DNA of 7,566 bases, from positions 1 to 7,566 of the forward strand of contig JAKLIE010000071.1 in the NCBI GenBank assembly GCA_022709775.1, given 5' to 3'. This document shows positions 1 to 5,758 of this stretch, in pieces. Under the pieces are notes generated by a model. It ran no database searches, was not told the DNA's origin, and saw nothing but the letters and a program-made list of their open reading frames with translations. The translations under genes were made by a program, and so were the position numbers. The stretch comes from Pseudomonadota bacterium. Lineage in GTDB: Bacteria > Pseudomonadota > Gammaproteobacteria > Burkholderiales > Casimicrobiaceae. Every line of letters begins with the position of its first letter. The first letter of the stretch is position 1.

Positions 1-92
1 TCGTCGTCGCATGAGGCACGCATCCGCGTTCGATGCGCGGCCACGGGATGCGCCGCGGCGACTGCCCTCTGTCCTCTGACACCTGATTCCTG
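1..92 (+). repeat. Direct repeat upstream of aroE, copy 1
   Basis: This segment recurs at 151-244. From base 19 it aligns without gaps to base 171 onward, with 68 of 74 positions identical by eye. Before that, bases 1-12 match 151-162 at 11 of 12 positions, followed by a short stretch that differs in sequence and length. The window begins inside or at the edge of this copy, so its true left end is unknown. The 3' part is a run of short CTCTG/CTGA/CCTG motifs that itself looks internally repetitive. No ORF with a recognisable product lies in it. Confidence 0.85.
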
Positions 93-108
93 CGTTGCAT
101 CGGCAAGG

Positions 109-114
109 TAGAAT
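109..114 (+). promoter_or_regulatory. Possible -10 element (TAGAAT) upstream of aroE
   Basis: TAGAAT lies in the 58-bp unique spacer between the two direct repeats and matches the sigma-70 -10 consensus at five of six positions. No good -35 is visible 16-18 bp upstream; the sequence there is TTCCTG-like. If used, the transcript would start near 121 and carry the whole second repeat as its 5' leader. The same hexamer occurs before mgtE at 2946-2951. Weak evidence. Confidence 0.22.
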
Positions 115-150
115 TCGATCCTCGCCGGTCCGCCGGCCTGCAACGGGCGG

Positions 151-244
151 TCGTCTTCGCATCAAAGCTCCGCATCCGCGCTCGATGCGCGGTCACCGGA
201 TGCGCCGCCGCGACTGTCCTCTGTCCTCTGACTCCTGATTCCTG
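151..244 (+). repeat. Direct repeat upstream of aroE, copy 2 (abuts start codon)
   Basis: Second copy of the repeat at 1-92. It ends at base 244, immediately before the aroE ATG at 245. The mRNA leader next to the start is therefore repeat-derived pyrimidine/CTGA-rich sequence with no recognisable Shine-Dalgarno motif. An in-frame TGA at 236-238 rules out a longer aroE reading frame. The function of the repeat is unknown. Confidence 0.85.
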
Positions 245-1072
245 ATGACTGATCGCTACGCCGTGATCGGCAACCCGATCGCGCACTCGAAGTCCCCGAT
301 CATCCAGGGCGCGTTCGCCGCGCAGACCGGGCAGGACATGACCTACGAGCGGCTGCTCGCGCCGCTCGACGGCTTCCGCGCAACGGTCGAGCGCTTCGCG
401 GCCGAAGGCGGCCTGGGTCTGAACGTGACGATCCCGTTCAAGCTCGAAGCGTTCGAGCTTGCGACCGAGACGACGCAACGCGCGCGCCTCGCGGGCGCGG
501 TCAACACGCTGAAGCGCCTCGAAGGAGGCTGGCTCGCAGACAACACCGACGGCGCGGGCCTCGTGCGCGACTTGACGCACAATCACGGCGTCGTCGTGAC
601 CGGCCAGGCCGTGGCGATCCTCGGCGCAGGCGGTGCGGTACGGGGAATTCTGAAACCGCTGCTCGACGCCGGGGCGGTGTCGGTGTCGGTCAGCAACCGG
701 ACGATGGCGAAGGCCGAGGCGATCGCCGCGCACTTCTCGCGCTACGGACGGGTCGAGGCAGTCGCGCCGGGCCGGTTCGGCGATCGTCGCCACGGCATCG
801 TGATCAATGCGACGAGCCTGGGCATGGGAGGCGCGGACGTCGACGCGTTCCCGTTCGCCGGGACGATCTTCGCGCCCGGCGCGTTCGCCTACGACCTCAT
901 CTACTCCGACAAGCCCACGGCGTTCATGCGCTGGGCCCGCGAGCACGGTGCCGCCGGTGCGGCGGACGGCATGGGCATGCTCATCGAGCAGGCGGCGGAG
1001 AGCTTCTCGCTGTGGCGCGGCGTGCGTCCGGACACGAAGCCCGTGTTCGCGCTGCTTCGCCCGGGCGCCTGA
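245..1072 (+). CDS. aroE: Shikimate 5-dehydrogenase (NADP-dependent)
   Basis: Cytoplasmic enzyme of the shikimate pathway that reduces 3-dehydroshikimate to shikimate with NADPH. The 275-residue length is normal for AroE. The N-terminal substrate domain shows S15-K-S-P18 (shikimate-binding serines 15 and 17), NVTIPFK with the catalytic lysine K66, GAVNTL with N87, and DNTDG with the catalytic aspartate D102. The Rossmann domain carries GAGGAVRG at 127-134 and the NADP-phosphate motif N151-R-T. NATSLGM and the C-terminal QAAESFSLWRG helix are also present. ATG at 245 is the first possible start because an in-frame TGA sits at 236-238. There is no clear Shine-Dalgarno, and the start directly abuts a direct repeat. 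mtgA follows after 12 bp, suggesting one transcript. All key residues are present, so the gene appears functional. AroE is favoured over YdiB-type paralogues, but these are not fully separable by eye. Confidence 0.97.
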   Translation: MTDRYAVIGNPIAHSKSPIIQGAFAAQTGQDMTYERLLAPLDGFRATVERFAAEGGLGLNVTIPFKLEAFELATETTQRARLAGAVNTLKRLEGGWLADNTDGAGLVRDLTHNHGVVVTGQAVAILGAGGAVRGILKPLLDAGAVSVSVSNRTMAKAEAIAAHFSRYGRVEAVAPGRFGDRRHGIVINATSLGMGGADVDAFPFAGTIFAPGAFAYDLIYSDKPTAFMRWAREHGAAGAADGMGMLIEQAAESFSLWRGVRPDTKPVFALLRPGA

Positions 1073-1084
1073 CGGGGCGGGGCG

Positions 1085-1786
1085 ATGGCGCGCGTGTCGG
1101 CGGGCCGCTGGGTGGCGCGCGCGCTCCTCGCGCTCGTCGTCCTGTTCGTGCTCGTGCAGGCGTGGTTCGCCGTGCAGGTACTCTGGTACCGCTGGCAGGC
1201 GCCCGTCGAGACCGCGTTCATGGCGCAGCGGCTCGCCGAGCTGCGCGAGAAGGACCCGAAGGCGACGATCAGGTTCCAGTGGGTGCCCTACGCGCGCATC
1301 TCGACGCACCTGAAGCGCGCGGTGATCGCCGCCGAGGACGCGAAGTTCCTCGAGCACGAGGGCTTCGACTGGGAGGGGATCGCGAAGGCGCGCGAGAAGA
1401 ACGAACGCAAGGGCCGCGTCGTCGCGGGCGGGTCGACGATCACGCAGCAGCTCGCGAAGAACCTGTTCCTGTCGCCGTCGAAGTCCTACGCGCGCAAGGC
1501 CCAGGAGGCGATCATCGCGCTGATGCTGGAGGCGTTCCTGCCCAAGCAGCGCATCCTCGAGCTCTACCTCAACGTGATCGAATGGGGCAACGGCGTGTTC
1601 GGCGCCGAGGCCGCGGCGAAGCGCTATTTCGGCACTTCCGCCGCCCAGCTCTCGGCCGAGCAGGCGGCGCGCCTCGCGGCGATGATTCCGTCGCCGCGCC
1701 GGTTCGAGCGCAATCCCGGTTCCGAGTACCTCGACGGCCGGGTCGCGACGATCCTCGCGCGGATGCCCTCTGCCGTCGTCCCCTGA
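1085..1786 (+). CDS. mtgA: Monofunctional biosynthetic peptidoglycan glycosyltransferase
   Basis: GT51-family enzyme that polymerises lipid II into glycan strands at the periplasmic face of the inner membrane, with no transpeptidase domain. The protein has 233 residues, the usual MtgA size. An N-terminal membrane anchor spans about residues 12-33. The GT51 motifs follow in order: E84-D-x-x-F-x-x-H91-x-G-x-D95 (E84 is the expected catalytic base), GGSTITQQLAKNLF at 115-128, RKAQE at 137-141 (second conserved Glu), then KQRILELYLN and EWGNGVFGAEAAAKRYFG. The start codon lies 12 bp after the aroE stop behind a G-rich sequence (GGGGCGGGG), consistent with an operon and short-range reinitiation. 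The chain ends soon after the IPSPRRF region, which is normal. REP-like palindromes begin a few bases after the stop and may shape the mRNA 3' end. Confidence 0.96.
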   Translation: MARVSAGRWVARALLALVVLFVLVQAWFAVQVLWYRWQAPVETAFMAQRLAELREKDPKATIRFQWVPYARISTHLKRAVIAAEDAKFLEHEGFDWEGIAKAREKNERKGRVVAGGSTITQQLAKNLFLSPSKSYARKAQEAIIALMLEAFLPKQRILELYLNVIEWGNGVFGAEAAAKRYFGTSAAQLSAEQAARLAAMIPSPRRFERNPGSEYLDGRVATILARMPSAVVP

Positions 1787-1880
1787 AAGCCGGTGGAAGC
1801 AGGGTCAAGCGAGAGCGGGGTCGAGTGAAAGCCGGATCGGACCCCACTTCTGTAAAAGTAGGGTCAGCCCCCCCTTCCGC

Positions 1881-1930
1881 GGATAAGTAGGGTCAGACCC
1901 CGATTGGATAAGTAGGGTCAGACCCCGATT
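1881..1930 (+). repeat. Perfect 25-bp tandem pair within the REP array
   Basis: Bases 1881-1905 and 1906-1930 are identical 25-bp units, each beginning GGATAAGTAGGG and ending GACCCCGATT. Perfect identity amid otherwise decayed units suggests a recent local duplication, by slippage or by transposase-mediated tandem insertion. Confidence 0.92.
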
Positions 1931-2028
1931 GCGCGCGGAAAGGTCGGGTCAGGATAAGTAAGGTCAGACCCCACTTCTGCGGGAAAGCAGGGTCAGACCC
2001 CCCTTCCGCGGAAGAGTAGGGTCATCAG

Positions 2029-2048
2029 AGTGGGGCCAGGCCCCACTT
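2029..2048 (+). repeat. REP-like hairpin, last clear unit of the array
   Basis: AGTGGGGCC and GGCCCCACT are perfect reverse complements separated by a single A, giving a 9-bp inverted repeat. Compensating changes relative to the GGGTC/GACCC consensus keep the pairing (GGGGCC with GGCCCC), which argues that the hairpin itself is what is preserved. It lies about 70 bp beyond the RAYT stop and could also act as a 3'-end hairpin for the RAYT transcript. No U-tract follows. Confidence 0.75.
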
Positions 2049-2100
2049 CCGCGGTGCCCGGCCGATGTCACGTCGACTGGCGCTTGGCGCCGCGCCACGC

Positions 2101-2123
2101 AAGCTGCGAGGTCTGACTACTCC
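2101..2123 (-). repeat. Degenerate REP-like unit overlapping the RAYT stop codon
   Basis: Read on the minus strand, this stretch contains AGTAGTCAGACCTCGCAGCTT-like sequence, split here as AGTAGTCAGACC and then TCGCAGCTT. It shares the GTAG foot and the TCAGACC core with the palindromes, with part of the left arm lost. The TAG of GTAG is the stop codon of the RAYT gene. Similarity over so short a stretch could be chance. Confidence 0.35.
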
Positions 2124-2815
2124 ATTCCGCGACCACTTCGCCTGGGTCGCCCCAAAGGCAATCGCCCGGTGCGGCGACCCGACGGTCCTGCGCGTTCGAG
2201 GAGCCGCTCGCCGCCGATCGCCCACGCGTGTTGCGTGGCGTCGCGGATGAGGTCGAGGTCGGCCTCGGGAATGGCGCCGCGAAAGTGCTCGACGTAGGCC
2301 GTTCCGCGGTCATCGCGGGAAACGCCGAGCGTTCGAAATGCCGGATGGGGAGTCAGGAGATCGTCCGACGCTCCGAACGCGTTGGCGCGGAAGCTCGACC
2401 ACCGGTACTCGGCAGGATGGGTCACCATGCCCGCACGTACCGGATTGAGCTCGATGTACCGCATGCATGTGACGAGATAGTGCTCTTCCTCGACGATGGT
2501 CGCTCTGTACCGGCTGTCCAGCAGCGTGCCGGTCCGCTCGTTGCGCGCATTGAAGTACGTGACGTATCGGGAGAAGGTCGACTGCATCGCCTTCGGAACG
2601 CTCGCGGGGGTCGTTGGCGTCATCAGCAGATGGACGTGATTGGTCATCAGCACGTACGCGTGAATCGCTGCTCCATGCTTTCGCGACGCCGCCAGCAGGC
2701 ATGCCAGGAAGTGCAAGTAGTCGTCCCGCTCGAGGAAGATCGGTCGGCGATCGTTGCCCCGCTGGACGACGTGCTGCGGGACGCCTTCGACGAAGTAGCG
2801 CGGCATTCGGGGCAT
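2117..2815 (-). CDS. REP-associated tyrosine transposase (RAYT, IS200-like Y1 family)
   Basis: Single-strand DNA endonuclease of the Y1_Tnp/IS200 superfamily. In known cases such enzymes bind and cleave REP hairpins next to a GTAG-type tetranucleotide. The 232 residues show HVVQRGNDRRPIF at 15-27, HAYVLMTNHVHLLMTP at 52-67 with the HUH-type metal ligands H60 and H62, RYVTYFN at 83-89 with candidate nucleophile tyrosines Y84 or Y87, RTGTLLDSRYR, the ELNPVRAGMV block, YRWSS, and a C-terminal WAIGGERLLER segment followed by a basic tail ending GRPRR. Length and motif order are those of an intact RAYT. I chose ATG at 2815; another in-frame ATG lies three codons downstream at 2806. The reading frame continues upstream only as an antisense shadow of mgtE. 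No strong Shine-Dalgarno is visible. REP-like palindromes lie on both sides (1790-2050 and 2860-2909), with opposite central polarity. Confidence 0.93.
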   Translation of the reverse strand: MPRMPRYFVEGVPQHVVQRGNDRRPIFLERDDYLHFLACLLAASRKHGAAIHAYVLMTNHVHLLMTPTTPASVPKAMQSTFSRYVTYFNARNERTGTLLDSRYRATIVEEEHYLVTCMRYIELNPVRAGMVTHPAEYRWSSFRANAFGASDDLLTPHPAFRTLGVSRDDRGTAYVEHFRGAIPEADLDLIRDATQHAWAIGGERLLERAGPSGRRTGRLPLGRPRRSGRGME

Positions 2816-2859
2816 GGGTGCATGGTCCGTGAAGCGGGCCGAAGCTCGCCATCGGCCGA

Positions 2860-2880
2860 AAGTAGGGTCTGACCCTACTT
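2860..2880 (+). repeat. REP-like palindrome, perfect, upstream of RAYT
   Basis: AAGTAGGGTC and GACCCTACTT are perfect reverse complements around a single central T. The central base is T on the plus strand, whereas the arrays at 1790-2050 and 7379-7484 have A, so this copy is in inverted orientation. A GTAG foot is present on both strands. It lies 44 bp upstream of the RAYT start, in the divergent gap shared with mgtE. Confidence 0.93.
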
Positions 2881-2884
2881 CTCC

Positions 2885-2909
2885 AAAATGAGGGTCTGAC
2901 CCTGCTTTT
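2885..2909 (+). repeat. REP-like palindrome, imperfect, between RAYT and mgtE
   Basis: AAAATGAGGGTC and GACCCTGCTTTT surround a central T. The ten-base core GAGGGTC/GACCCTG pairs with a mismatch in the outer arm and A/T-rich flanks. It has the same inverted polarity as the unit at 2860-2880, four bases away. The pair resembles the two-palindrome BIME arrangement known from enterobacterial REPs. The A/T flanks also make it terminator-like on either strand. Confidence 0.85.
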
Positions 2910-2945
2910 CGTCCGACGCTCCTCGCGCTGGCGCCCCCCGCCGCG

Positions 2946-2951
2946 TAGAAT
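2946..2951 (+). promoter_or_regulatory. Possible -10 element (TAGAAT) for mgtE
   Basis: TAGAAT lies 48 bp before the mgtE ATG and matches the sigma-70 -10 consensus at five of six positions. It sits in an otherwise very G/C-rich stretch just after the two REP palindromes. No recognisable -35 is seen 16-18 bp upstream (TCGCGC-like sequence). Transcription would begin near 2957, leaving a leader of only about 43 nt. That is too short for an M-box Mg2+ riboswitch, and none is seen. Confidence 0.25.
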
Positions 2952-2999
2952 GCCGGCGCCCCCGACGCCGCTGCCACGACGCTTGTTCCTGCCGCCACC

Positions 3000-4478
3000 A
3001 TGCCCGAGATCGCCGACAAGACCCCGGCCGAAGGCGGCGACGCGCGCGTGCGGGTCGAGGACGCACTCGCCGAAGTCACCGCGCTGATACGAAAGAACCG
3101 GCTCGTCGAAGGGCTGGTCCACGAGCAGGCCGCGCACGCGGCCGACGCCCAGCGCGCGGGGCTCGTCGAGAGTCTCGTCACCAAGCAGAACCGCGCGGCG
3201 CTCACGCAGAAGCTCGACCGGCTCCACCCGGCCGACATCGCCTACATCCTCGAGGCGCTGCCGCTCGACGAGCGGATCTACGTCTGGGACCTGATCAAGT
3301 CCGCCGAGCGCGACGGAGAGATCCTGGTCGAGGTGAGCGACGCGGTCCGCGAGTCGCTGATCTCGTCGATGGACACCGACGAACTCGTCGCCGTCGCCGA
3401 AACGCTGGAGGCCGACGAGCTCGCGGCGATCGCCGAGGACCTCCCGCAGGAGGTCATGGACGACGTCTTCCGCGGCATGCCCCTCGAGGAGCGGGAGCAG
3501 CTGCGCGCGGCGATGTCGTTCGAGGAGGACATGGTCGGAGCGCTGATGGACTTCGAGGACATCCAGGTGCGCCCGGACGTCACCCTCGAGGTCGTGCTGC
3601 GCTATCTGCGCCGCTTCGACGAGCTGCCATCGCAGACCGACCAGGTGTTCGTCGTCGACCGCGACGAGAAGCTCCTCGGCGCATTGCCGATCGCGACGCT
3701 CATCGTCAGCGATCCGGAGACGCTGGTCGCCGGAGTGATGCGCCCGCCGACCGTGAAGCTGCAGCAGCACGAGAAGGCCGACGCCGCGGCGAGCGCGTTC
3801 GAGCGCTACGATCTCGTCTCGGCGCCCGTCGTCGACACGAACGACCGCCTCGTCGGCCGCGTAACGGTCGACGAGGTGCTCGACTTCGTCCGCCAGCGCG
3901 GCGAGGAGGGCGTTCTGGCGCAGGCGGGCCTGCGCGAGGAGGAGGACGTCTTCGCTTCGGTCTGGAAGTCGTTCCAGAACCGCTGGACCTGGCTGGCCGT
4001 CAACCTGATGACCGCGTTCTTCGCCTCGCGCGTGATCGGCGTGTTCGAGGGATCGATCGCGAAGCTCGTCGCGCTCGCCGCGCTGATGCCGATCGTCGCG
4101 GGCATCGGCGGCAACTCGGGCAACCAGACGATCACGATGATCGTGCGCGCGGTCGCGCTGGGCCAGGTGACGCGCGAGCACGCGAACAAGCTGATCCGCA
4201 AGGAGCTCCAGGTCGCGCTGCTGAACGGCGTCATCTGGGGCGGCGTGATGGGGCTGGTCGCGATGATGCTCTACAAGGACGTGATGCTCGGCGTCGTGAT
4301 GATCATGGCGATGACGCTCAACTTGCTGCTCGCGGCGCTGATGGGCGTACTGATCCCGATGACGATGATGCGCACCGGGCGCGATCCCGCGGTCGGCTCG
4401 TCGGTGCTGATCACCGCCGTCACCGACTCCGGCGGCTTCTTCATCTTCCTCGGGCTCGCGACGATCTTCCTGCTTTAG
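3000..4478 (+). CDS. mgtE: MgtE-family magnesium transporter
   Basis: Inner-membrane Mg2+ channel/transporter gated by its cytosolic domains. The 492 residues include an acidic helical N-terminal MgtE_N domain, about 65-170, with the typical LHPADIAYILEALP stretch. A CBS pair follows at about 185-300 (second CBS contains LVSAPVVDTNDRLVGRVT). A five-helix membrane domain runs from about 330 to 492. Family signatures in the pore domain are MPIVAGIGGNSGNQ at 363-376 and TDSGGF at 475-480, where D476 corresponds to the Mg2+-binding pore aspartate. Residues 1-60 are a variable helical extension. ATG at 3000 is chosen because it gives a normal length, though no Shine-Dalgarno is evident (CCTGCCGCCACC precedes it). 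The gene is divergent from the RAYT and convergent with the hydrolase, so it is probably monocistronic. It has no odd features. Confidence 0.96.
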   Translation: MPEIADKTPAEGGDARVRVEDALAEVTALIRKNRLVEGLVHEQAAHAADAQRAGLVESLVTKQNRAALTQKLDRLHPADIAYILEALPLDERIYVWDLIKSAERDGEILVEVSDAVRESLISSMDTDELVAVAETLEADELAAIAEDLPQEVMDDVFRGMPLEEREQLRAAMSFEEDMVGALMDFEDIQVRPDVTLEVVLRYLRRFDELPSQTDQVFVVDRDEKLLGALPIATLIVSDPETLVAGVMRPPTVKLQQHEKADAAASAFERYDLVSAPVVDTNDRLVGRVTVDEVLDFVRQRGEEGVLAQAGLREEEDVFASVWKSFQNRWTWLAVNLMTAFFASRVIGVFEGSIAKLVALAALMPIVAGIGGNSGNQTITMIVRAVALGQVTREHANKLIRKELQVALLNGVIWGGVMGLVAMMLYKDVMLGVVMIMAMTLNLLLAALMGVLIPMTMMRTGRDPAVGSSVLITAVTDSGGFFIFLGLATIFLL

Positions 4479-4503
4479 CCCGGGGCGCGATCGGCCCGAC
4501 GGC

Positions 4504-5268
4504 CTACCGTCCCGCGACGAACGCCGCGATCGCGTCGACGACCTGTGTCTCGATCCCCGCGTAGCCGTGGTGCCCGGCGGCCTCGCATGCGTCGCCCTTG
4601 TCGGTGCCCCCGTCGAACGTGAGGAACGCCCTGCGAGGCGCCGACGTCAGCCGCGCCGCCAGCGCGGGGGCCCGCGAGTACCGCGTCGCACTGCATCCGT
4701 CGTCCCTGTGGTGCACGACGAGCGTGGGCACGGTGATCGTCTCGACCGGCATCGCCGGCACCGCCCGGCCGCGCGGGTCGACGAGGATCGTCGACGTCAG
4801 CACGAGACAGTCGGCGCCGATCGACGCGAGCGCGAGCCAGGCGGCCGACTGCGTGCCGCGGCTCGTCCCGACGAGCCAGACCGGCAGGGCCGTCTTCGCG
4901 CGGAGCCACTCGACGACCGCCTTCGCGTCCGCCGCGTGCGCCGTCGTCTGCCGGAAGCCCCCCAGCCACGGGTCCGCCTGCCGGTCGGACGGGGCGTCGA
5001 TCACCGCCACCGAGATCCCGCGCTCGGCGAAGAGTGCGCGCGTGCGGACGAGGAAGTTGCCGCGGCCCCATCCGATCCCCCCGTCGCGCCGGATCGCGAG
5101 GCCGCCGTGCCCCCCGGCAAAGAGGATCGCCGACGCCACCGGCGCCTCCGCGGGAACGTAGAGGAGCCGCTGCGTCACGCCCGGCCGCGTCGGGACGTCG
5201 ACCACCTGCGGCGCCTGGGCGGACGCCGCAGCCGCGACGAGCCACGCGGCAGGGAGCACAATCGCCAT
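4504..5268 (-). CDS. Exported alpha/beta hydrolase (dienelactone-hydrolase-like fold)
   Basis: Predicted periplasmic or secreted serine hydrolase of 254 residues; the substrate is unknown. A signal peptide is clear: MAIVLPAAWLVAAAASAQA with likely cleavage after residue 19. AGGHGG at 51-56 is a probable oxyanion-hole loop. The nucleophile elbow is G134-T-S136-R-G138. The acid is probably D189 or D190 in HHRDDGC, and the histidine is H233 or H234 in AGHHGY. C192 and C228 flank the acid/histidine region and could form a disulfide in the periplasm. ATG at 5268 is chosen because it gives the signal peptide, and I see no upstream ATG, GTG or TTG that fits. The gene ends 25 bp from mgtE (convergent) and is divergent from the lipoprotein gene with a 90-bp gap. 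The minus frame continues upstream only as an antisense shadow of the sigma gene. The fold is confident, the substrate is not. Confidence 0.85.
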   Translation of the reverse strand: MAIVLPAAWLVAAAASAQAPQVVDVPTRPGVTQRLLYVPAEAPVASAILFAGGHGGLAIRRDGGIGWGRGNFLVRTRALFAERGISVAVIDAPSDRQADPWLGGFRQTTAHAADAKAVVEWLRAKTALPVWLVGTSRGTQSAAWLALASIGADCLVLTSTILVDPRGRAVPAMPVETITVPTLVVHHRDDGCSATRYSRAPALAARLTSAPRRAFLTFDGGTDKGDACEAAGHHGYAGIETQVVDAIAAFVAGR

Positions 5269-5297
5269 GCGGAGCCCGGCCGGGGCGACCCGGTGCA

Positions 5298-5323
5298 GGA
5301 ATAAACCCGTGCTTCCCGCTGTT
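5298..5323 (+). promoter_or_regulatory. Candidate ECF-type promoter of the lipoprotein-sigma operon
   Basis: GGAATAAA at 5298-5305 resembles the GGAA(C/T) -35 class used by many ECF sigma factors. It is followed at ECF-like spacing by CTGTTTT around 5319-5325, a partial match to the usual CGTT/GTC-type -10. Transcription would start near 5330, about 29 nt before the lipoprotein ATG. Its position before an operon encoding an ECF sigma factor suggests autoregulation. The -10 half is weak and the site is inferred from pattern only. Confidence 0.45.
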
Positions 5324-5346
5324 TTCCCACCTATGCCGTTCCATAT

Positions 5347-5354
5347 GAGGGGGA
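5347..5354 (+). promoter_or_regulatory. Strong Shine-Dalgarno of the lipoprotein gene
   Basis: GAGGGGGA ends four bases before the ATG at 5359 and is the best ribosome binding site in the window. It contrasts with the sigma gene downstream, which has none visible, suggesting the lipoprotein is made in excess over the sigma factor. Confidence 0.7.
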
Positions 5355-5358
5355 CCCG

Positions 5359-5742
5359 ATGAAAAGCTTCGTTTCCAGTATCGCATTCGCCGCCGCCGTC
5401 GCGGCGCTCGTCGCCGGTTGCGCCACGGTCGCGCCGAGCCCCGCGAAGACCGTCGATGGCGCGCTCGTCAACGACGCGGGGATGACGCTCTACACGTTCG
5501 ACCGCGACGTCGGCGGCAGCGGCAAGTCGGTCTGCAACGGTCCGTGCGCCGCGAACTGGCCGCCGCTCCTTGCGAAGACCGACACGCCGCCGAACGCGGC
5601 GTGGCAGGTCATCACGCGGGACGACGGCAGCAAGCAGTGGGCATACCAGGGCAAGCCGCTCTACCTGTGGGCGAAGGACGCGAAGCCCGGCGACCGCACC
5701 GGCGACGGCGTCAACAACGTCTGGAAGGTCGCGCGACCCTGA
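5359..5742 (+). CDS. COG4315-type lipoprotein (secreted repeat, Yx(FWY)xxD motif)
   Basis: Small predicted outer-envelope lipoprotein of 127 residues; the biochemical role of this family is not known. The N-terminus MKSFVSSIAF leads into a hydrophobic segment and a lipobox LVAGC with the lipidated cysteine at C21. Two copies of the family motif Yx(FWY)xxD are visible, YTFDRD at 45-50 and YLWAKD at 102-107, each after a G-x-x-LY type strand, as expected for PF03640 (lipoprotein_15) repeats. A C59-N-G-P-C63 pair follows the first motif and could bind metal or form a disulfide; the VCNGPCAANWPP block is typical of the family. The ATG at 5359 has a strong Shine-Dalgarno. The gene is first in a likely operon with an ECF sigma and an anti-sigma factor, so it may be both target and part of an envelope stress response. 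Confidence 0.9.
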   Translation: MKSFVSSIAFAAAVAALVAGCATVAPSPAKTVDGALVNDAGMTLYTFDRDVGGSGKSVCNGPCAANWPPLLAKTDTPPNAAWQVITRDDGSKQWAYQGKPLYLWAKDAKPGDRTGDGVNNVWKVARP

Positions 5743-5758
5743 CCCGACGCCTCGAGCC

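Larger units (their letters stand above)
1790..2050 (+). repeat. REP-like palindrome array (about ten degenerate units)
   Basis: The 330-bp gap between mtgA and the RAYT gene is mostly filled by units of the type GTAGGGTCAGACCCC. Each unit can fold as a GGGTC/GACCC hairpin and most are preceded by AA. Clear units lie at 1854-1876, 1885-1905, 1910-1930, 1956-1976, 1985-2005 and 2029-2048. Partial or decayed units lie near 1795-1806, 1828-1849, 1938-1951 and 2013-2025. Several are joined by the linker CTTCCGCGG or CTTCTGCGG. The 5' foot is GTAG in most clear units, with GTAA, GCAG or GTGG variants. The 3' feet vary (CACTT, CGATT, CCCTT), so the array has a direction. Bases 2051-2100 hold only a minor inverted repeat (2078-2083 with 2092-2097). 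Confidence 0.9.

Noticed and set aside
1012..1890. Plus-strand frame overlapping mtgA
   Set aside because: It is an Arg/Gly-rich out-of-frame translation of mtgA, whose own frame carries all GT51 motifs.
1790..2050. CRISPR array
   Set aside because: Repeats are palindromic, variable and almost abutting, with linkers of irregular length. There are no uniform 30-40-bp spacers and no cas genes.
2117..2909. Complete IS200/IS605 insertion sequence
   Set aside because: The transposase is of RAYT type and the flanking palindromes are dispersed REP units, not a unique left/right end pair; no tnpB/IscB-like gene is present.
2957..2999. M-box or other Mg2+ riboswitch before mgtE
   Set aside because: The probable leader is only about 43 nt and has no conserved M-box elements.
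2117..3238. RAYT with a 141-residue N-terminal extension
   Set aside because: The extension is antisense to mgtE, Ser/Ala/Arg-rich and passes through REP palindromes. RAYT homology begins just after the ATG at 2815.
2310..4181. 623-codon minus-strand open frame antisense to mgtE
   Set aside because: It is a low-complexity Arg/Asp/His/Leu-rich translation, the typical antisense shadow of a high-GC gene. Its left part runs through the RAYT gene in another frame. mgtE is unmistakable on the plus strand.
4479..4503. Intrinsic terminator between mgtE and the hydrolase
   Set aside because: Only short 4-bp G/C pairings are visible and there is no T-tract on either strand.
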